A DNA stretch of 64,000 bases, taken from assembly GCA_024758765.1 (NCBI GenBank), contig CP101406.1:930001-994000 (forward strand), written 5' to 3'. Both the position numbers and the translations under genes were made by a program. Shown piece by piece: positions 42,701 through 52,410 of the stretch. Within the stretch, counting starts at the first letter, position 1, and every line of letters begins with the position of its first letter. The stretch is from Mycobacterium sp. SVM_VP21. GTDB lineage: Bacteria > Actinomycetota > Actinomycetes > Mycobacteriales > Mycobacteriaceae. The notes beneath the pieces were generated by a model. It did not search any database. It was not told the DNA's origin and was given only the letters and a program-made list of their open reading frames with translations.

Positions 42701-43612
42701 AGGCAAGGTGGCCAGCACGGCCGCCCCCACCAATCCGGCGTCACCGCCGAGTTCGGCCGGCACCACCTGCAGGCCGACTACGAAGTCCAACCCGGCACGC
42801 TGCGCCAGCGCGGTCCGCAGCGGGTCGAACAACAAAGCGCCGGAGCGGGCCACTCCCCCGCCGATCACCACCAGATCCAGGTCGCACACCGCCGCCACCG
42901 AGGTGATCATCACCGCCAGCGCGTCGGTGCCGCGCCGAAAAGCCCGCAGCGCCACGGGGTCACCGGCGTCGGCGGCCGCAGCGAGCGCCTTGGCATCTGC
43001 CGAAGACGCTTCCGGCGTCCATCCGTTGGCCAGCGCCCAGCGCACCATCGACGGACCGGAGGCGATGGTCTCCACGCAGCCGCGGCCACCGCAGCGGCAC
43101 CGCTCCCCGTCGGGATCGACCACGACGTGCCCGACGTGGCCAGCGTTGCCGGTACGGCCGTGCAATGGTGCCCCGTCGAAGACCAGACCACCGCCCACGC
43201 CGGTCGAGACCACCATGCCCAGCATGGATCGGGTGCCGCGCCCGGCGCCGTGCCGGTATTCGCCGAGTGCCATGCAGACGCCGTCGCCGCCCAATCGGAC
43301 CGGAACCCCGGGCACCGCGGCGGCCACCCGGTCACGCAGCGCGAACCCGCGCCAGCCCGCGATGTTGACCGGGCTGACGGTTCCGGCGTTGACGTCGATG
43401 GGCCCAGCCGAGCCGATACCGACGGCATCCACCCGCCCGCCGGCCCGTTCCAGGACGTTCTCGATCAGCTCGGCCGCCACCGCCCACACCGCCTCGGTGC
43501 CCTGATCAGCCCGGGTGGGCAGGGTGATCGTGTAGCTCAGTGATCCGTCGGGATCGACCAGGCCGGCGGCGATCTTGGTGCCACCGACATCCAGCGCGAG
43601 GACCGCGGTCAT
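42698..43612 (-). CDS. ROK-family sugar kinase
   Basis: A 304-residue ROK kinase. ATP motif DVGGTK (8-13), GGDGVCMALGEY, GxGxG loop VSTGVGGGLVFDG, the zinc knuckle CRCGGRGCVE and the C-terminal VVIGGGVARSG are all in place; it would phosphorylate glucose or a related sugar. ATG 43612 overlaps the mannosidase stop by 1 bp, so the two work together: the mannosidase could release a sugar that this kinase traps. It equals Rv0650. The fabD2 gene that separates them in M. tuberculosis is absent. Confidence 0.92.
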   Translation of the reverse strand: MTAVLALDVGGTKIAAGLVDPDGSLSYTITLPTRADQGTEAVWAVAAELIENVLERAGGRVDAVGIGSAGPIDVNAGTVSPVNIAGWRGFALRDRVAAAVPGVPVRLGGDGVCMALGEYRHGAGRGTRSMLGMVVSTGVGGGLVFDGAPLHGRTGNAGHVGHVVVDPDGERCRCGGRGCVETIASGPSMVRWALANGWTPEASSADAKALAAAADAGDPVALRAFRRGTDALAVMITSVAAVCDLDLVVIGGGVARSGALLFDPLRTALAQRAGLDFVVGLQVVPAELGGDAGLVGAAVLATLP

Positions 43613-46600
43613 CAGTCGACACCCACCGTGACGGGCGCCAGCACGGCCAGTCGCACCGCGGTCGAATAGGCCAGCGCGCCCGCGCCGCCGACCCGGACCA
43701 GCGCCCACCAGGTGCCCGCCGTCGCCCACGCCGGCGGGGCGACGTCGAAGCTCAGCTCCACCTGGCCACGAGCGGGCACTACCGCACCCAGCGCCGGCGG
43801 GCCGGCCCATTCCCAGGTGCCCCAGGGGCTGATCAGGTGTGCCTCGACCGCCAGTGCGGCGTGTGCGTCGGTGCCGACCATGACGCTCAGCCGGGCAGAG
43901 CGTCCGGCGGTGACCTCGATCTCCGACGGGTCGTCCACATACAGCAGCCGATCGGAACCCGGATCGCCGACGCGCACCACCGCCACGTCTTCGACCGGCT
44001 GACGCCAGGCGCGCGGCGCGTCACCGGACAGGTCAAGTCCAGCGCGCAGCGGATAAAGCCCCGAGCCGGCGTCTGCGGGGACCGTCACCCGCACCGGGAT
44101 GCGCACATGGTCTCCGGCCGCCAATCGCGCCGGTTGTTCGGCCGGCGTGACCGCCCAGCCGGCCGGGCACTGCCACGTCACCGCACCGGACAGGACCGCG
44201 TCGACACAGTCACTGGCCACGGTCAGCTCCAGGTTCAGCAGTGCGCCCGCGTCCGCGTCGACTCGGTGCGGATGCAGCGCCGGGGTCACCGGCAGGCCGC
44301 CCAGTGGAGCCGGCCCGCGGTTGTGCAGCCAATATCGGGCGTAGAGCGGTTGGGCTGCCTCGGATTCGGGGGCCAAGGGACGGCCGGTGCCCAGCTTTTC
44401 CATATCGAGCCGAGCAGTGACGGTAGCGATCTCGTAGCCGTGCAGCCGGTCCGGCGCAGGGTGCTCGCACGGCTGCTCCAGCAGATCCGCCCGCCCCAAC
44501 ACGGTCACCGGGCCCAGGTCGCTGCGCAGCGTGACAGCGGCGTCGGCGCCGCGGGTCTCGACCAACCGCAGTGTGACGGTGGTCGGGTCGACGGGCTGCG
44601 CGCTGCACCGCGCCATCGGGTTGCCCGCCGCCTTGAGCGCCCCCACGCTTACCCCCTCGGCGGGGTCGATGCGCAGCAGCGAGCCGCTCGTCGGGAGCCG
44701 GCCATCACCCCCGGTCACCGCCACGGCCCGCAGCAGGTCGGCGAATGCGGCGCTGCGCTCAGGAATCGCCGCCTGGCGCCAATCTCCGTCGCCGGTCACC
44801 AGTGCGTAGTCGAAGGTGTGCGTCCAATGCTGCAGTTGAAAGGCGCTGCCGTCGGGCGCCGTACGGCGCGGGTCGTCTTCCCAGGCCGCCGACGGCCAGC
44901 TGGTGCACGATCGCAGCAGGGCGGTGTGCAACGTGCCCGCGGAATCCACCGCGAAGCTGGGCACGCCGCGGTTGATCAGTGCGACGGTGCGCGCCTCGAA
45001 GGACTCCATCTCGGCGCGGACGTCTTGGTCCACCACGATCTCGGCGTCGGCCAGGTCGTCGGCCACCCGGGCGATCTCGGCCACCAAACTGTCGTCGTCG
45101 CGGCCGGCGATCACCAGCACCGGCAGGGCGCGCGGGCCGGTGAGGTCCGCCCCGGGCACCCAGACCTCGGTGAGGGGCTTGGCCGCCGGCACCCACACCC
45201 GGGCCCCGGCGTGCCGATCGAGCTGGCGGTGTAGCTCGGCGGTGTAGGCCGGATCGGCGGCGTCCAGCACCGCCCGGGTGAAGGCGTTGCGGTCCGGCCC
45301 GCCCAGCGCGATACGGGTGTCGGGCAGGTTGGAGTCGATGTCGAGGTTGCCGTAGCGCGGTCCGTCGGCCGCCGAACAAGTGGCGGTGACCCCGGCACGC
45401 ACCAGCGCGACCATCAGGCCCCGCGCCGGCGCGCCGGCGACAATCACTTCAGCCACCGAGACCGCCCGGCTGCCGTCGCCGACGCTGATTCGCGCGGTTG
45501 CCGACAGCCCGAACCAGCGGTTGGCGGGGGTATCGAGGGTCCGAGGATATTGCGCGGTGTCCACCGAAAGTCCGCTGGGCTCGTGCAGCAGGCCGAAGCC
45601 GCGGCCGATGACGGCGTCGGCCACCTCGGCGACCGGCATGGCACCGGGCACCGGGCAGGGCCAGCGCAGCCGCAACAGATGATCGGCGCCGGTGAACTCG
45701 TCGATGGTGGTGGAGCAATCCACCCGGTCCACGCCGTGCCACAGGGTCAGGGTTTGGGTGTAGGCCAGCACGCTGCGGATCCGGCCGGACACCACCAGCC
45801 GCTCCCCCAGCGGCCCGCGGTAGGCCTGCACCGTCACGTCGCGCGCGACTGCGGAGGTGAACAGGTTGCCGCTGGGCACCAGGTGCCACGGTCCTTCCCC
45901 GGACTGCGGGTGTTTGGGGTATTCGTCGTAGACGGCGAGCTGGTTGCCCAGGCCCCCCGCGATGATCATTTCGCGGCCTTGGTGGCGCCACGAGGAGATG
46001 CCGCCGCCGCGATCCGGATCCGCGGTCAGCTGGTGGTGCTCATTGCTGATCGCGGTCCCGGGCACCGGCTGCCAGCCGTCGGCATTCGCGGTGGGCGTGA
46101 GCCGGTAGGCCTGCCAGCCCAGCGAGGGCACGTCGCGGGCCAGCCAGCTGACGGTGCTGCCGTCGTGTTCGACGTGGGTCGGACATTCGGTGCCGTCGGG
46201 GGCAACCACGCGCGCCCCGGCCGGCAGCGGTGTCGCCAGATGCACGGTGACGACGTCGGTACGGTCGGCGGCCACCGGGTTCCACACCACGGTGCTTTCG
46301 CCGCCGGCGTCGGTCTCCACCAACCCCGACAGCACCGTCAGGGCGTTGTCGCGGGCGTCGGCGCCCAGTTGCCAGGCATCGCGCCAGCCGGTCAGCAGGT
46401 CCAGGTAGACCTGGTCGGCTTCCGAGCCGGTGATGGCGTCGTGGTGGGCGCCGTAGGACAGTTGCGCCCAGGCCTTGGCCAGTGCCGCCTCCGGGTAGTC
46501 CACCCCAGCCAGCGCCGCGGCGAACACCGCAAAGCGCTCGGCGCCCAGGACCGCCTGCTCGGCCGCCCGGTTGGCCTGCTTGGTGTCGATATAGGAGACG

Positions 46601-47781
46601 TGACAGCCGGTGTAGATCGGGTTCATGTCCCGGGTTTGCGGAGACGGGTTCACACCGCGTTGGTCCAGTTCGGCGCGCACCGCGGCGAAGAACTCACTCG
46701 GCACGGCGCAGACGAACTTCGGCCAGGTGTAGCGGGCGTTCCAGTCCCGGTGGATCTTGGTGATCCAACGGTTCGGCGGGGTGAAGTCGGTGCCCACCGG
46801 CAGCAGCACGTTGCGGGTGGCGGCGACCTTCTTCATCTCGGTGAACAACCGGTAGACGTCGTCCTCGGCGGCGGCCAGGGTCGCGTTCGCGTCCATCCAC
46901 CAGCCGGCCGCGTAGTGCGCGGGCATGTAGTGGGTCAGCACGCCGCGCCCGGACGGCGCGATCCATTCGAACTCGGATGCGAACTGCATGCGGCGCGGAT
47001 CGCCTCGATCGGCCATCGGACCCCACTGATGAAACGGCCCGCGCGCCCAGGCGCTGGAGGACAGTCCGGCGTCAGCGACCAGGCCGGGGAACTGCGGATC
47101 ATGGCCGAACACGTCGAGCTGCCAGGCGGTGGCCGGTGCGGCGCCCATGATGTCGCGCTGAAAGCCGATCCCGGCCACCAGGTTGCGGATCGTGGTCTCG
47201 GCGTCGGTGAGGTTGGTCGACGGCTCGTTGTAGGTGCCGCCCATTACCTCGACCCGGCCTTGCGCGATCAGCCGGCGGAGCTCGGCCCGGTCCTGCGGGT
47301 GGGTGTCCCAGTACGGCTTGAGGTAGTCGACCTCGGCCAGGACGAACTTGTACTCGGGGTTGTCGCGGGCCCAGTCCAGGTGCCCGCGCACCAGATCGAA
47401 GCCGTTGGTCTGCCGGCACGCGCCGAGCGGGCTCTCGGTCCACACGCTGGTGTAGTGGGCCTGGGTGTTCCACCACACCGGGTCGTAGTGGAAGTGGCCG
47501 ATCATGAACATGGTCCAGCCGGGTTCGGCCACGGTGAACGTGAAACTGCTGCCGTTGACCTGGGCGGCCCGCTGTTGCCCCGGCACCGGGTTGTCGACGA
47601 TCACTGGCACCTCGACGACACCGCTTCCGGGCTCGGCTAGGGCCTCGCCGACCAGCCCGTCGCCGTCGATCCGCAGCGGTGTCGCCACCTCGGCGTCGCG
47701 GTAGTCCACCCGGACCAGCTGCGCGGGCGCGTCGGCCGGCCCGACGAACTTCTCGGTCGATTCGACGTCGAGGATCCGCAT
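43612..47781 (-). CDS. GH38-type alpha-mannosidase
   Basis: A 1,389-residue glycoside hydrolase family 38 protein. Zinc site: H96 and D100 in HFHYDPVWW; the nucleophile Asp in WQLDVFGHDPQF. GGTYNEPSTNLT precedes it. The C-terminal 600 residues form beta-sandwich domains ending in an Ig-like part. It corresponds to M. tuberculosis Rv0648 (a homologue of about 1,215 residues) but is longer. It would trim alpha-mannosides from glycans or lipoarabinomannan-type material. No signal peptide is visible. Confidence 0.9.
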   Translation of the reverse strand: MRILDVESTEKFVGPADAPAQLVRVDYRDAEVATPLRIDGDGLVGEALAEPGSGVVEVPVIVDNPVPGQQRAAQVNGSSFTFTVAEPGWTMFMIGHFHYDPVWWNTQAHYTSVWTESPLGACRQTNGFDLVRGHLDWARDNPEYKFVLAEVDYLKPYWDTHPQDRAELRRLIAQGRVEVMGGTYNEPSTNLTDAETTIRNLVAGIGFQRDIMGAAPATAWQLDVFGHDPQFPGLVADAGLSSSAWARGPFHQWGPMADRGDPRRMQFASEFEWIAPSGRGVLTHYMPAHYAAGWWMDANATLAAAEDDVYRLFTEMKKVAATRNVLLPVGTDFTPPNRWITKIHRDWNARYTWPKFVCAVPSEFFAAVRAELDQRGVNPSPQTRDMNPIYTGCHVSYIDTKQANRAAEQAVLGAERFAVFAAALAGVDYPEAALAKAWAQLSYGAHHDAITGSEADQVYLDLLTGWRDAWQLGADARDNALTVLSGLVETDAGGESTVVWNPVAADRTDVVTVHLATPLPAGARVVAPDGTECPTHVEHDGSTVSWLARDVPSLGWQAYRLTPTANADGWQPVPGTAISNEHHQLTADPDRGGGISSWRHQGREMIIAGGLGNQLAVYDEYPKHPQSGEGPWHLVPSGNLFTSAVARDVTVQAYRGPLGERLVVSGRIRSVLAYTQTLTLWHGVDRVDCSTTIDEFTGADHLLRLRWPCPVPGAMPVAEVADAVIGRGFGLLHEPSGLSVDTAQYPRTLDTPANRWFGLSATARISVGDGSRAVSVAEVIVAGAPARGLMVALVRAGVTATCSAADGPRYGNLDIDSNLPDTRIALGGPDRNAFTRAVLDAADPAYTAELHRQLDRHAGARVWVPAAKPLTEVWVPGADLTGPRALPVLVIAGRDDDSLVAEIARVADDLADAEIVVDQDVRAEMESFEARTVALINRGVPSFAVDSAGTLHTALLRSCTSWPSAAWEDDPRRTAPDGSAFQLQHWTHTFDYALVTGDGDWRQAAIPERSAAFADLLRAVAVTGGDGRLPTSGSLLRIDPAEGVSVGALKAAGNPMARCSAQPVDPTTVTLRLVETRGADAAVTLRSDLGPVTVLGRADLLEQPCEHPAPDRLHGYEIATVTARLDMEKLGTGRPLAPESEAAQPLYARYWLHNRGPAPLGGLPVTPALHPHRVDADAGALLNLELTVASDCVDAVLSGAVTWQCPAGWAVTPAEQPARLAAGDHVRIPVRVTVPADAGSGLYPLRAGLDLSGDAPRAWRQPVEDVAVVRVGDPGSDRLLYVDDPSEIEVTAGRSARLSVMVGTDAHAALAVEAHLISPWGTWEWAGPPALGAVVPARGQVELSFDVAPPAWATAGTWWALVRVGGAGALAYSTAVRLAVLAPVTVGVD

Positions 47782-47973
47782 GACACAAACCTACGGATGC
47801 GCGCCCGCCGAGCGGAGCCTTTCGGCGACCGGCTGCCTTCGGTGTGCGTGGCTAAATGTCGGACCCGGCTGGCGGGCATCGACGACGCCACCATGTACGA
47901 ACTCATCGCCGGGTTCGAGGGCGCCGGGTGCGCTGGCGGAGAACTCCCGCCGTTGATTTGGCAGACTGCAGCA

Positions 47974-49329
47974 ATGAGTTCGACCCCACCCCGCCAGGTG
48001 GCCCAGCTGGACCGGGTGCCGTTGCCGGTTGAGGCGGCCCGCATCGGCGCCACGGGCTGGCAGCTCACCCGCGCCGCCGCCCGAGTCTTCACCCGATTGC
48101 TAGGACCCGGGCCGATCCAGCAGAAGGTGATCCGCGAGCTGCCGCAGACGTTCGCCGACCTGGGCCCCACCTACGTCAAGTTCGGCCAGATCATCGCCTC
48201 GAGCCCCGGCGCGTTCGGTGAAGCGCTGTCGCGGGAGTTCCGCGGACTGCTGGACTCCGTGCCGCCGGCCGACCCGGCCGAGATACATGCCCTTTTTATC
48301 GAGGAACTGGGCGCCGAACCGCAGGAGCTGTTCGCGAAGTTCGACGAGACCCCGGTCGCCTCGGCCTCGATCGCCCAGGTGCACTTCGCCACCCTGCACA
48401 GCGGCGAGGAGGTCGTGGTCAAGATCCAGCGGCCCGGCATCCGCCGACGGGTCGCGGCCGACCTGCAGATCCTCAAACGCTTCGCCCAGCTGGTGGAGCT
48501 GGCCAAGCTGGGTCGGCGACTGTCGGCCGGCGACGTGGTCGCCGACTTCGCCGACAACCTCGCCGAAGAGCTGGACTTCCGTATCGAGGGCCAGTCGATG
48601 CAGACCTGGGTGTCGCACCTGCATGCCTCCCCGCTCGGCCGCAACATCAAGGTGCCCGACGTGCACTGGGACTTCACCAGCGAGCGGGTGCTGACGATGG
48701 AGCGCGTGGCGGGCATCCGCATCGACGACGCCCCCGCCATCCGCAAGGCCGGTTTCGACGGCGTGGAGCTGGTGAAGGCGCTGCTGTTCTCCACCTTCGA
48801 GGGCGGTCTGCGGCACGGGTTGTTCCACGGCGACCTGCACGCGGGCAACCTGCTGGTGGATGACGACGGCCGGGTGGTGTTCCTGGACTTCGGGATCATG
48901 GGCCGCATCGACCCCCGCACCCGGTGGCTGCTGCGCGAGCTGGTCTACGCACTGCTGGTCAAAAAGGATCACGCCGCGGCCGGCAAGATCGTGGTGCTGA
49001 TGGGCGCGGTGGGCACCGTCAAACCCGAGGGCCAGGCCGCCAAGGACCTCGAGGCATTCGCCACCCCGCTGACGATGAAATCGCTGGGCGACATGTCGTA
49101 CGCCGAGATCGGTAAGCAACTCGGAGCGCTAGCCGATGCCTACGACGTCAAGCTGCCCCGCGAGCTGGTGCTCATCGGCAAGCAGTTCCTCTATGTCGAG
49201 CGCTACATGAAACTGCTGGCGCCACGCTGGCAGATGATGTCCGATCCGCAGCTGACCGGCTACTTCGCCAACTTCATGGTCGACGTCAGCCGCGAGCACA
49301 AAGACAACGACGACAACCCGGGAGAATGA
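47974..49329 (+). CDS. ABC1/UbiB-family atypical kinase
   Basis: A 451-residue ABC1-type ATPase/kinase. Features: K-x-G-Q (TYVKFGQIIASSPGAF), ASASIAQVHFATL with the A-rich loop, VVVKIQRPG (catalytic Lys), the ELDF...QS motif, FHGDLHAGNLLV (catalytic loop) and FLDFGIMGR (DFG). Start ATG 47974 (MSSTPPRQ); the frame is open to 47797, and an ATG at 47893 is an alternative. It equals Rv0647c. It overlaps lipG by 4 bp. Likely lipid- or quinone-related; the substrate is unknown. Confidence 0.88.
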   Translation: MSSTPPRQVAQLDRVPLPVEAARIGATGWQLTRAAARVFTRLLGPGPIQQKVIRELPQTFADLGPTYVKFGQIIASSPGAFGEALSREFRGLLDSVPPADPAEIHALFIEELGAEPQELFAKFDETPVASASIAQVHFATLHSGEEVVVKIQRPGIRRRVAADLQILKRFAQLVELAKLGRRLSAGDVVADFADNLAEELDFRIEGQSMQTWVSHLHASPLGRNIKVPDVHWDFTSERVLTMERVAGIRIDDAPAIRKAGFDGVELVKALLFSTFEGGLRHGLFHGDLHAGNLLVDDDGRVVFLDFGIMGRIDPRTRWLLRELVYALLVKKDHAAAGKIVVLMGAVGTVKPEGQAAKDLEAFATPLTMKSLGDMSYAEIGKQLGALADAYDVKLPRELVLIGKQFLYVERYMKLLAPRWQMMSDPQLTGYFANFMVDVSREHKDNDDNPGE

Positions 49330-50240
49330 CCGTGGTGGAGATGCGCAGCGGTACCGCCCGCTCGGGCGATCTGGAGATTTTCTACGAAGACATGGGAAGC
49401 CCCGAGGATCCGCCAGTGCTGCTGGTGATGGGACTGGGCGCCCAGCTGCTGCTGTGGCGCACCGGTTTCTGCGAGAAGCTCGTCGCCCACGGCCTGCGGG
49501 TGATCCGCTACGACAACCGCGACGTCGGCCTGTCCACCAAGCTGGGACGCGAACATGCCCGTGGCGCACTGGTCCCCCGGATGGCGCGATTCTGGCTGGG
49601 CAAGCCAAGCCCGGCCGTCTACACCCTCGAGGACATGGCCGACGACGCCGCCGCCCTGCTGGACCACCTAGGGATCGAGCAGGCGCACGTCGTCGGTGCA
49701 TCCATGGGCGGCATGATCGCGCAGGTGTTCGCCGCACGGTTCGCACCGCGGACGCGTTCGCTGGCCGTCATCTTCTCCAGCAACAACCGGCGTTTCCTTC
49801 CCCCGCCGGCACCGCGCGCACTGATGGCGCTGCTGACCGGTCCGTCACCGAACTCCCCCCGCGACGTCATCATCGACAACGCGGTGCGGGCCAGCCGGAT
49901 CATCGGCAGTCCGCGCTACCCGGCACCGGAAGACCAACTTCGGGCCAACATCATCGAGGCCTACGAACGCAGCTACTACCCGTGGGGCATCGCCCGTCAG
50001 TTCGGCGCCATCCTGGCCAGCGGCAGCCTGGCCGCCTATGACCGACTGATCACCGCGCCGACCGTGGTCATCCACGGCCTGGCCGACAAGCTGATGCGCC
50101 CCTCAGGAGGACGGGCAGTCGCCGACGCGATCGATCGCGCCCGGCTGGTGCTGTTCGAGGGCATGGGCCACGACCTGCCCGAAGAGTTGTGGGATCCGGT
50201 AATCAGCGAGCTGACCACGACATTTGCCGCCGCGCGGTAA
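49326..50240 (+). CDS. lipG: Alpha/beta hydrolase LipG
   Basis: A 304-residue alpha/beta hydrolase. Nucleophile elbow GASMGG (S126), oxyanion VMGLGAQ, acid Asp in HGLADKLM, and His in GMGHDLPEE. No signal peptide. ATG overlaps the ABC1 stop by 4 bp. It precedes the mycolic-acid methyltransferases as lipG precedes mmaA1 in M. tuberculosis, where it is called a lipase/esterase. The true substrate is unproven. Confidence 0.9.
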   Translation: MTVVEMRSGTARSGDLEIFYEDMGSPEDPPVLLVMGLGAQLLLWRTGFCEKLVAHGLRVIRYDNRDVGLSTKLGREHARGALVPRMARFWLGKPSPAVYTLEDMADDAAALLDHLGIEQAHVVGASMGGMIAQVFAARFAPRTRSLAVIFSSNNRRFLPPPAPRALMALLTGPSPNSPRDVIIDNAVRASRIIGSPRYPAPEDQLRANIIEAYERSYYPWGIARQFGAILASGSLAAYDRLITAPTVVIHGLADKLMRPSGGRAVADAIDRARLVLFEGMGHDLPEELWDPVISELTTTFAAAR

Positions 50241-50250
50241 TCTCGCTCGG

Positions 50251-50300
50251 TGACCACTCAGTGGTCAAAACCACACCGAAGTGCTCATAGCAGATGAGCA
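50251..50300. promoter_or_regulatory. Two palindromes upstream of the mmaA genes
   Basis: TGACCACTCAGTGGTCA (50251-50267) is a perfect 8+1+8 inverted repeat of TetR/GntR operator type. TGCTCAT (50282-50288) and ATGAGCA (50294-50300) form a second pair. Both lie 58-107 bp before the first methyltransferase, after the lipG stop, and could be operators or lipG terminator hairpins. Confidence 0.65.
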
Positions 50301-50357
50301 ACGGTAGTCTGTGCACACTCTCCCCCCATTTTGAGAAGATCGCGAGTGAACTAAGCC

Positions 50358-51221
50358 ATGCCCAAGCTGGAACCGAAGTACGAGGAACTGCAGTCGATCT
50401 ACGACATCTCTAATGAGTTCTACGAGCTGTTCCTAGGTCCGACGATGGGCTACACCTGCGGGTTCTACCCAGACAAGGACACCACCTGCGACGAGGCGCA
50501 GATCGCCAAGTTCGATCTGGCGCTGGGCAAGCTGGGCCTGGAGCCCGGCATGACGCTGCTGGACATCGGCTGCGGTTGGGGGGCCTGCATGCAGCGTGCC
50601 CTGGAAAAGTACGACGTCAACGTCATCGGGCTCACCCTCAGTGGCGAGCAGCGCCAGTACGCCATCGACAAGCTGTCCAAGGTGGACACCAGCCGCAACA
50701 TCGAGGTGCGACTGCAGGGCTGGGAGGAGTTCACCGACAAGGTGGACCGGATCGTGTCGATCGGCGCGTTCGAGCACTTCGGCCGCGACCGCTGGCCGGA
50801 CTTCTTCGAGATCACCTACAACGCGCTGCCCGCCGACGGCCGGATGCTGTTGCACACGATCACCGCGATCAGCGGTCAGGACGAGGCGCAGGCCAAGGGC
50901 ATTCCGATGACAATGTCGCTGGCCAAGTTCACGCTGTTCATCATGCGGGAGATCTTCCCCGGCGGGCAGCTTCCGTCGGCGTGGTTGCCCCGCAAGTACG
51001 CCGCCGACGCCGGTTTCACCGTGACTCGGGACGACGAGATCGGGCCGCACTACGCACGCACCCTTCAGGACTGGGCGGCGATGTTGGCGGCCAACAAGGA
51101 GCGGGCGATCGAGGTGCAGGGCCAGGAGGCGTACGACCGCTTCGACAAGTACCTCAACGGCTGCGTGGAACTGTTCCGCAACGGAAACACCAGCGTCCAC
51201 CAGTACACGCTGCAGAAATAG
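50358..51221 (+). CDS. Mycolic-acid cyclopropane/methyl transferase (MmaA1/UmaA-like)
   Basis: A 287-residue SAM methyltransferase of the cyclopropane-synthase family acting on mycolic-acid meromycolate chains. SAM motif LDIGCGWG (68-75), [25 protein letters not shown] and the EIFPGGQLPS loop. It has fewer identities to MmaA4 than the next gene; phrases such as YDISNEF, MGYTCGFY and EFTDKVDRIVS resemble UmaA/MmaA1. Position beside lipG argues for mmaA1. Exact modification unknown. Confidence 0.88.
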   Translation: MPKLEPKYEELQSIYDISNEFYELFLGPTMGYTCGFYPDKDTTCDEAQIAKFDLALGKLGLEPGMTLLDIGCGWGACMQRALEKYDVNVIGLTLSGEQRQYAIDKLSKVDTSRNIEVRLQGWEEFTDKVDRIVSIGAFEHFGRDRWPDFFEITYNALPADGRMLLHTITAISGQDEAQAKGIPMTMSLAKFTLFIMREIFPGGQLPSAWLPRKYAADAGFTVTRDDEIGPHYARTLQDWAAMLAANKERAIEVQGQEAYDRFDKYLNGCVELFRNGNTSVHQYTLQK

Positions 51222-51379
51222 TCGGGATCGGCCTGCCGCGGGATCCGGCTTGGCTACATTTCGCGTCAACCGATTCACCCCTCGACCCGCTAAGCTGCAA
51301 CAGTTGACCGGCACGGAAAAACAAGGCGGTTATCTCGGCCGGTCACAGCGGGTTTCATCAGGAAGGCAATCAGTCACAG

Positions 51380-52270
51380 ATGGTGGACAAATCGACCCGG
51401 ACCGCGGACATGCGCCCGAAATTCGAAAACATCCAGGCCCACTACGACCTGTCCGATGACTTCTTCGCGCTGTTCCAGGACCCGACCCGGATGTACAGCT
51501 GTGCGTACTTCGAGCCGCCCGACGCCAGCTTGGAAGAAGCCCAGCTCGCCAAGCTCGACCTGAACCTGGGCAAGCTGGACCTGCGCCCGGGGATGACGCT
51601 GCTGGACATCGGTTGCGGCTGGGGTGCGACCATGAAGCGCGCCGTCGAGAAGTTCGACGTCAACGTCATCGGCCTGACCCTGTCGAAGAACCAGCATGCG
51701 TATTCGCAGAGCCTGCTGGACGAGATCGACACCGACCGGTCGCGGCGGGTCCTGCTGCAGGGCTGGGAGCAGTTCGACGAGCCGGTGGACCGGATCGTCT
51801 CGATCGAGGCGTTCGAGCACTTCGGTTTCGAAAACTACGACAACTTCTTCAAGAACAGCTACGACATCATGCCGGCCGACGGTCGGATGACGATCCAGAG
51901 CAGCGTGAGCTTTCACCCCTACGAGCTCAACGCGCGCGGCAAGAAGCTGACGTTCGAGACCGCGCGGTTCATCAAGTTCATCCTGACCGAGATCTTCCCG
52001 GGTGGCCGGCTGCCCACCACCAACATGATGGTGGAGCACGGCGAGAAGGCCGGTTTCACTGTGCCCGAGGCGCTTTCGCTGCGGCCGCACTACATCAAGA
52101 CGCTCAAGATCTGGGGCGACGCACTCGAGGCTCACCACGCCGAGGCCGTCGCGATCCAGTCCGAAGAGGTCTACGAGCGCTACATGAAGTACCTGCGCGG
52201 CTGCGAGTATTACTTCACCGATGAGTCGCTGGACGTCAGCCTGGTGACCTACGCCAAGCAAGCGCCCTAG
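51380..52270 (+). CDS. mmaA4: Hydroxymycolate synthase MmaA4 (Hma)
   Basis: A 296-residue mycolic-acid methyltransferase. It has LDIGCGWG (75-82), [48 protein letters not shown] (in parts: VSFHPYE and [10 protein letters not shown]) and the ending [20 protein letters not shown], which together match MmaA4 over MmaA1/2/3. MmaA4 adds the hydroxyl-methyl branch to meromycolates, the first step to keto- and methoxy-mycolates. MmaA3 (methoxy) is absent here, so keto-mycolates without methoxy are predicted. Confidence 0.92.
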   Translation: MVDKSTRTADMRPKFENIQAHYDLSDDFFALFQDPTRMYSCAYFEPPDASLEEAQLAKLDLNLGKLDLRPGMTLLDIGCGWGATMKRAVEKFDVNVIGLTLSKNQHAYSQSLLDEIDTDRSRRVLLQGWEQFDEPVDRIVSIEAFEHFGFENYDNFFKNSYDIMPADGRMTIQSSVSFHPYELNARGKKLTFETARFIKFILTEIFPGGRLPTTNMMVEHGEKAGFTVPEALSLRPHYIKTLKIWGDALEAHHAEAVAIQSEEVYERYMKYLRGCEYYFTDESLDVSLVTYAKQAP

Positions 52271-52373
52271 CCGCTTCCCTCCGCCTCGAGGGGGAATTCC
52301 ACGACACGTCATCGGCGTGTTGCGTCGTGAGATTGCCACTCGCGGCTGCGGCGCCGTCGCCTTCAGAACGCAG

Positions 52374-52401
52374 AAAAGCCCCCGCCTAGGCGGGGGCTTT
52401 T
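52374..52401. terminator. Bidirectional terminator between mmaA4 and rplA
   Basis: A perfect palindrome with arms AAAAGCCCCCGCC (and its complement) around TA, with T-runs on both strands, between convergent mmaA4 and rplA (stop 52411). Confidence 0.9.
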
Positions 52402-52410
52402 CGCTGTGGC

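Noticed and set aside
45550..47640. A 696-codon plus-strand frame opposite the mannosidase gene
   Set aside because: Composition (His/Gly/Arg-rich) is that of an antisense shadow, and the GH38 motifs on the other strand are decisive.
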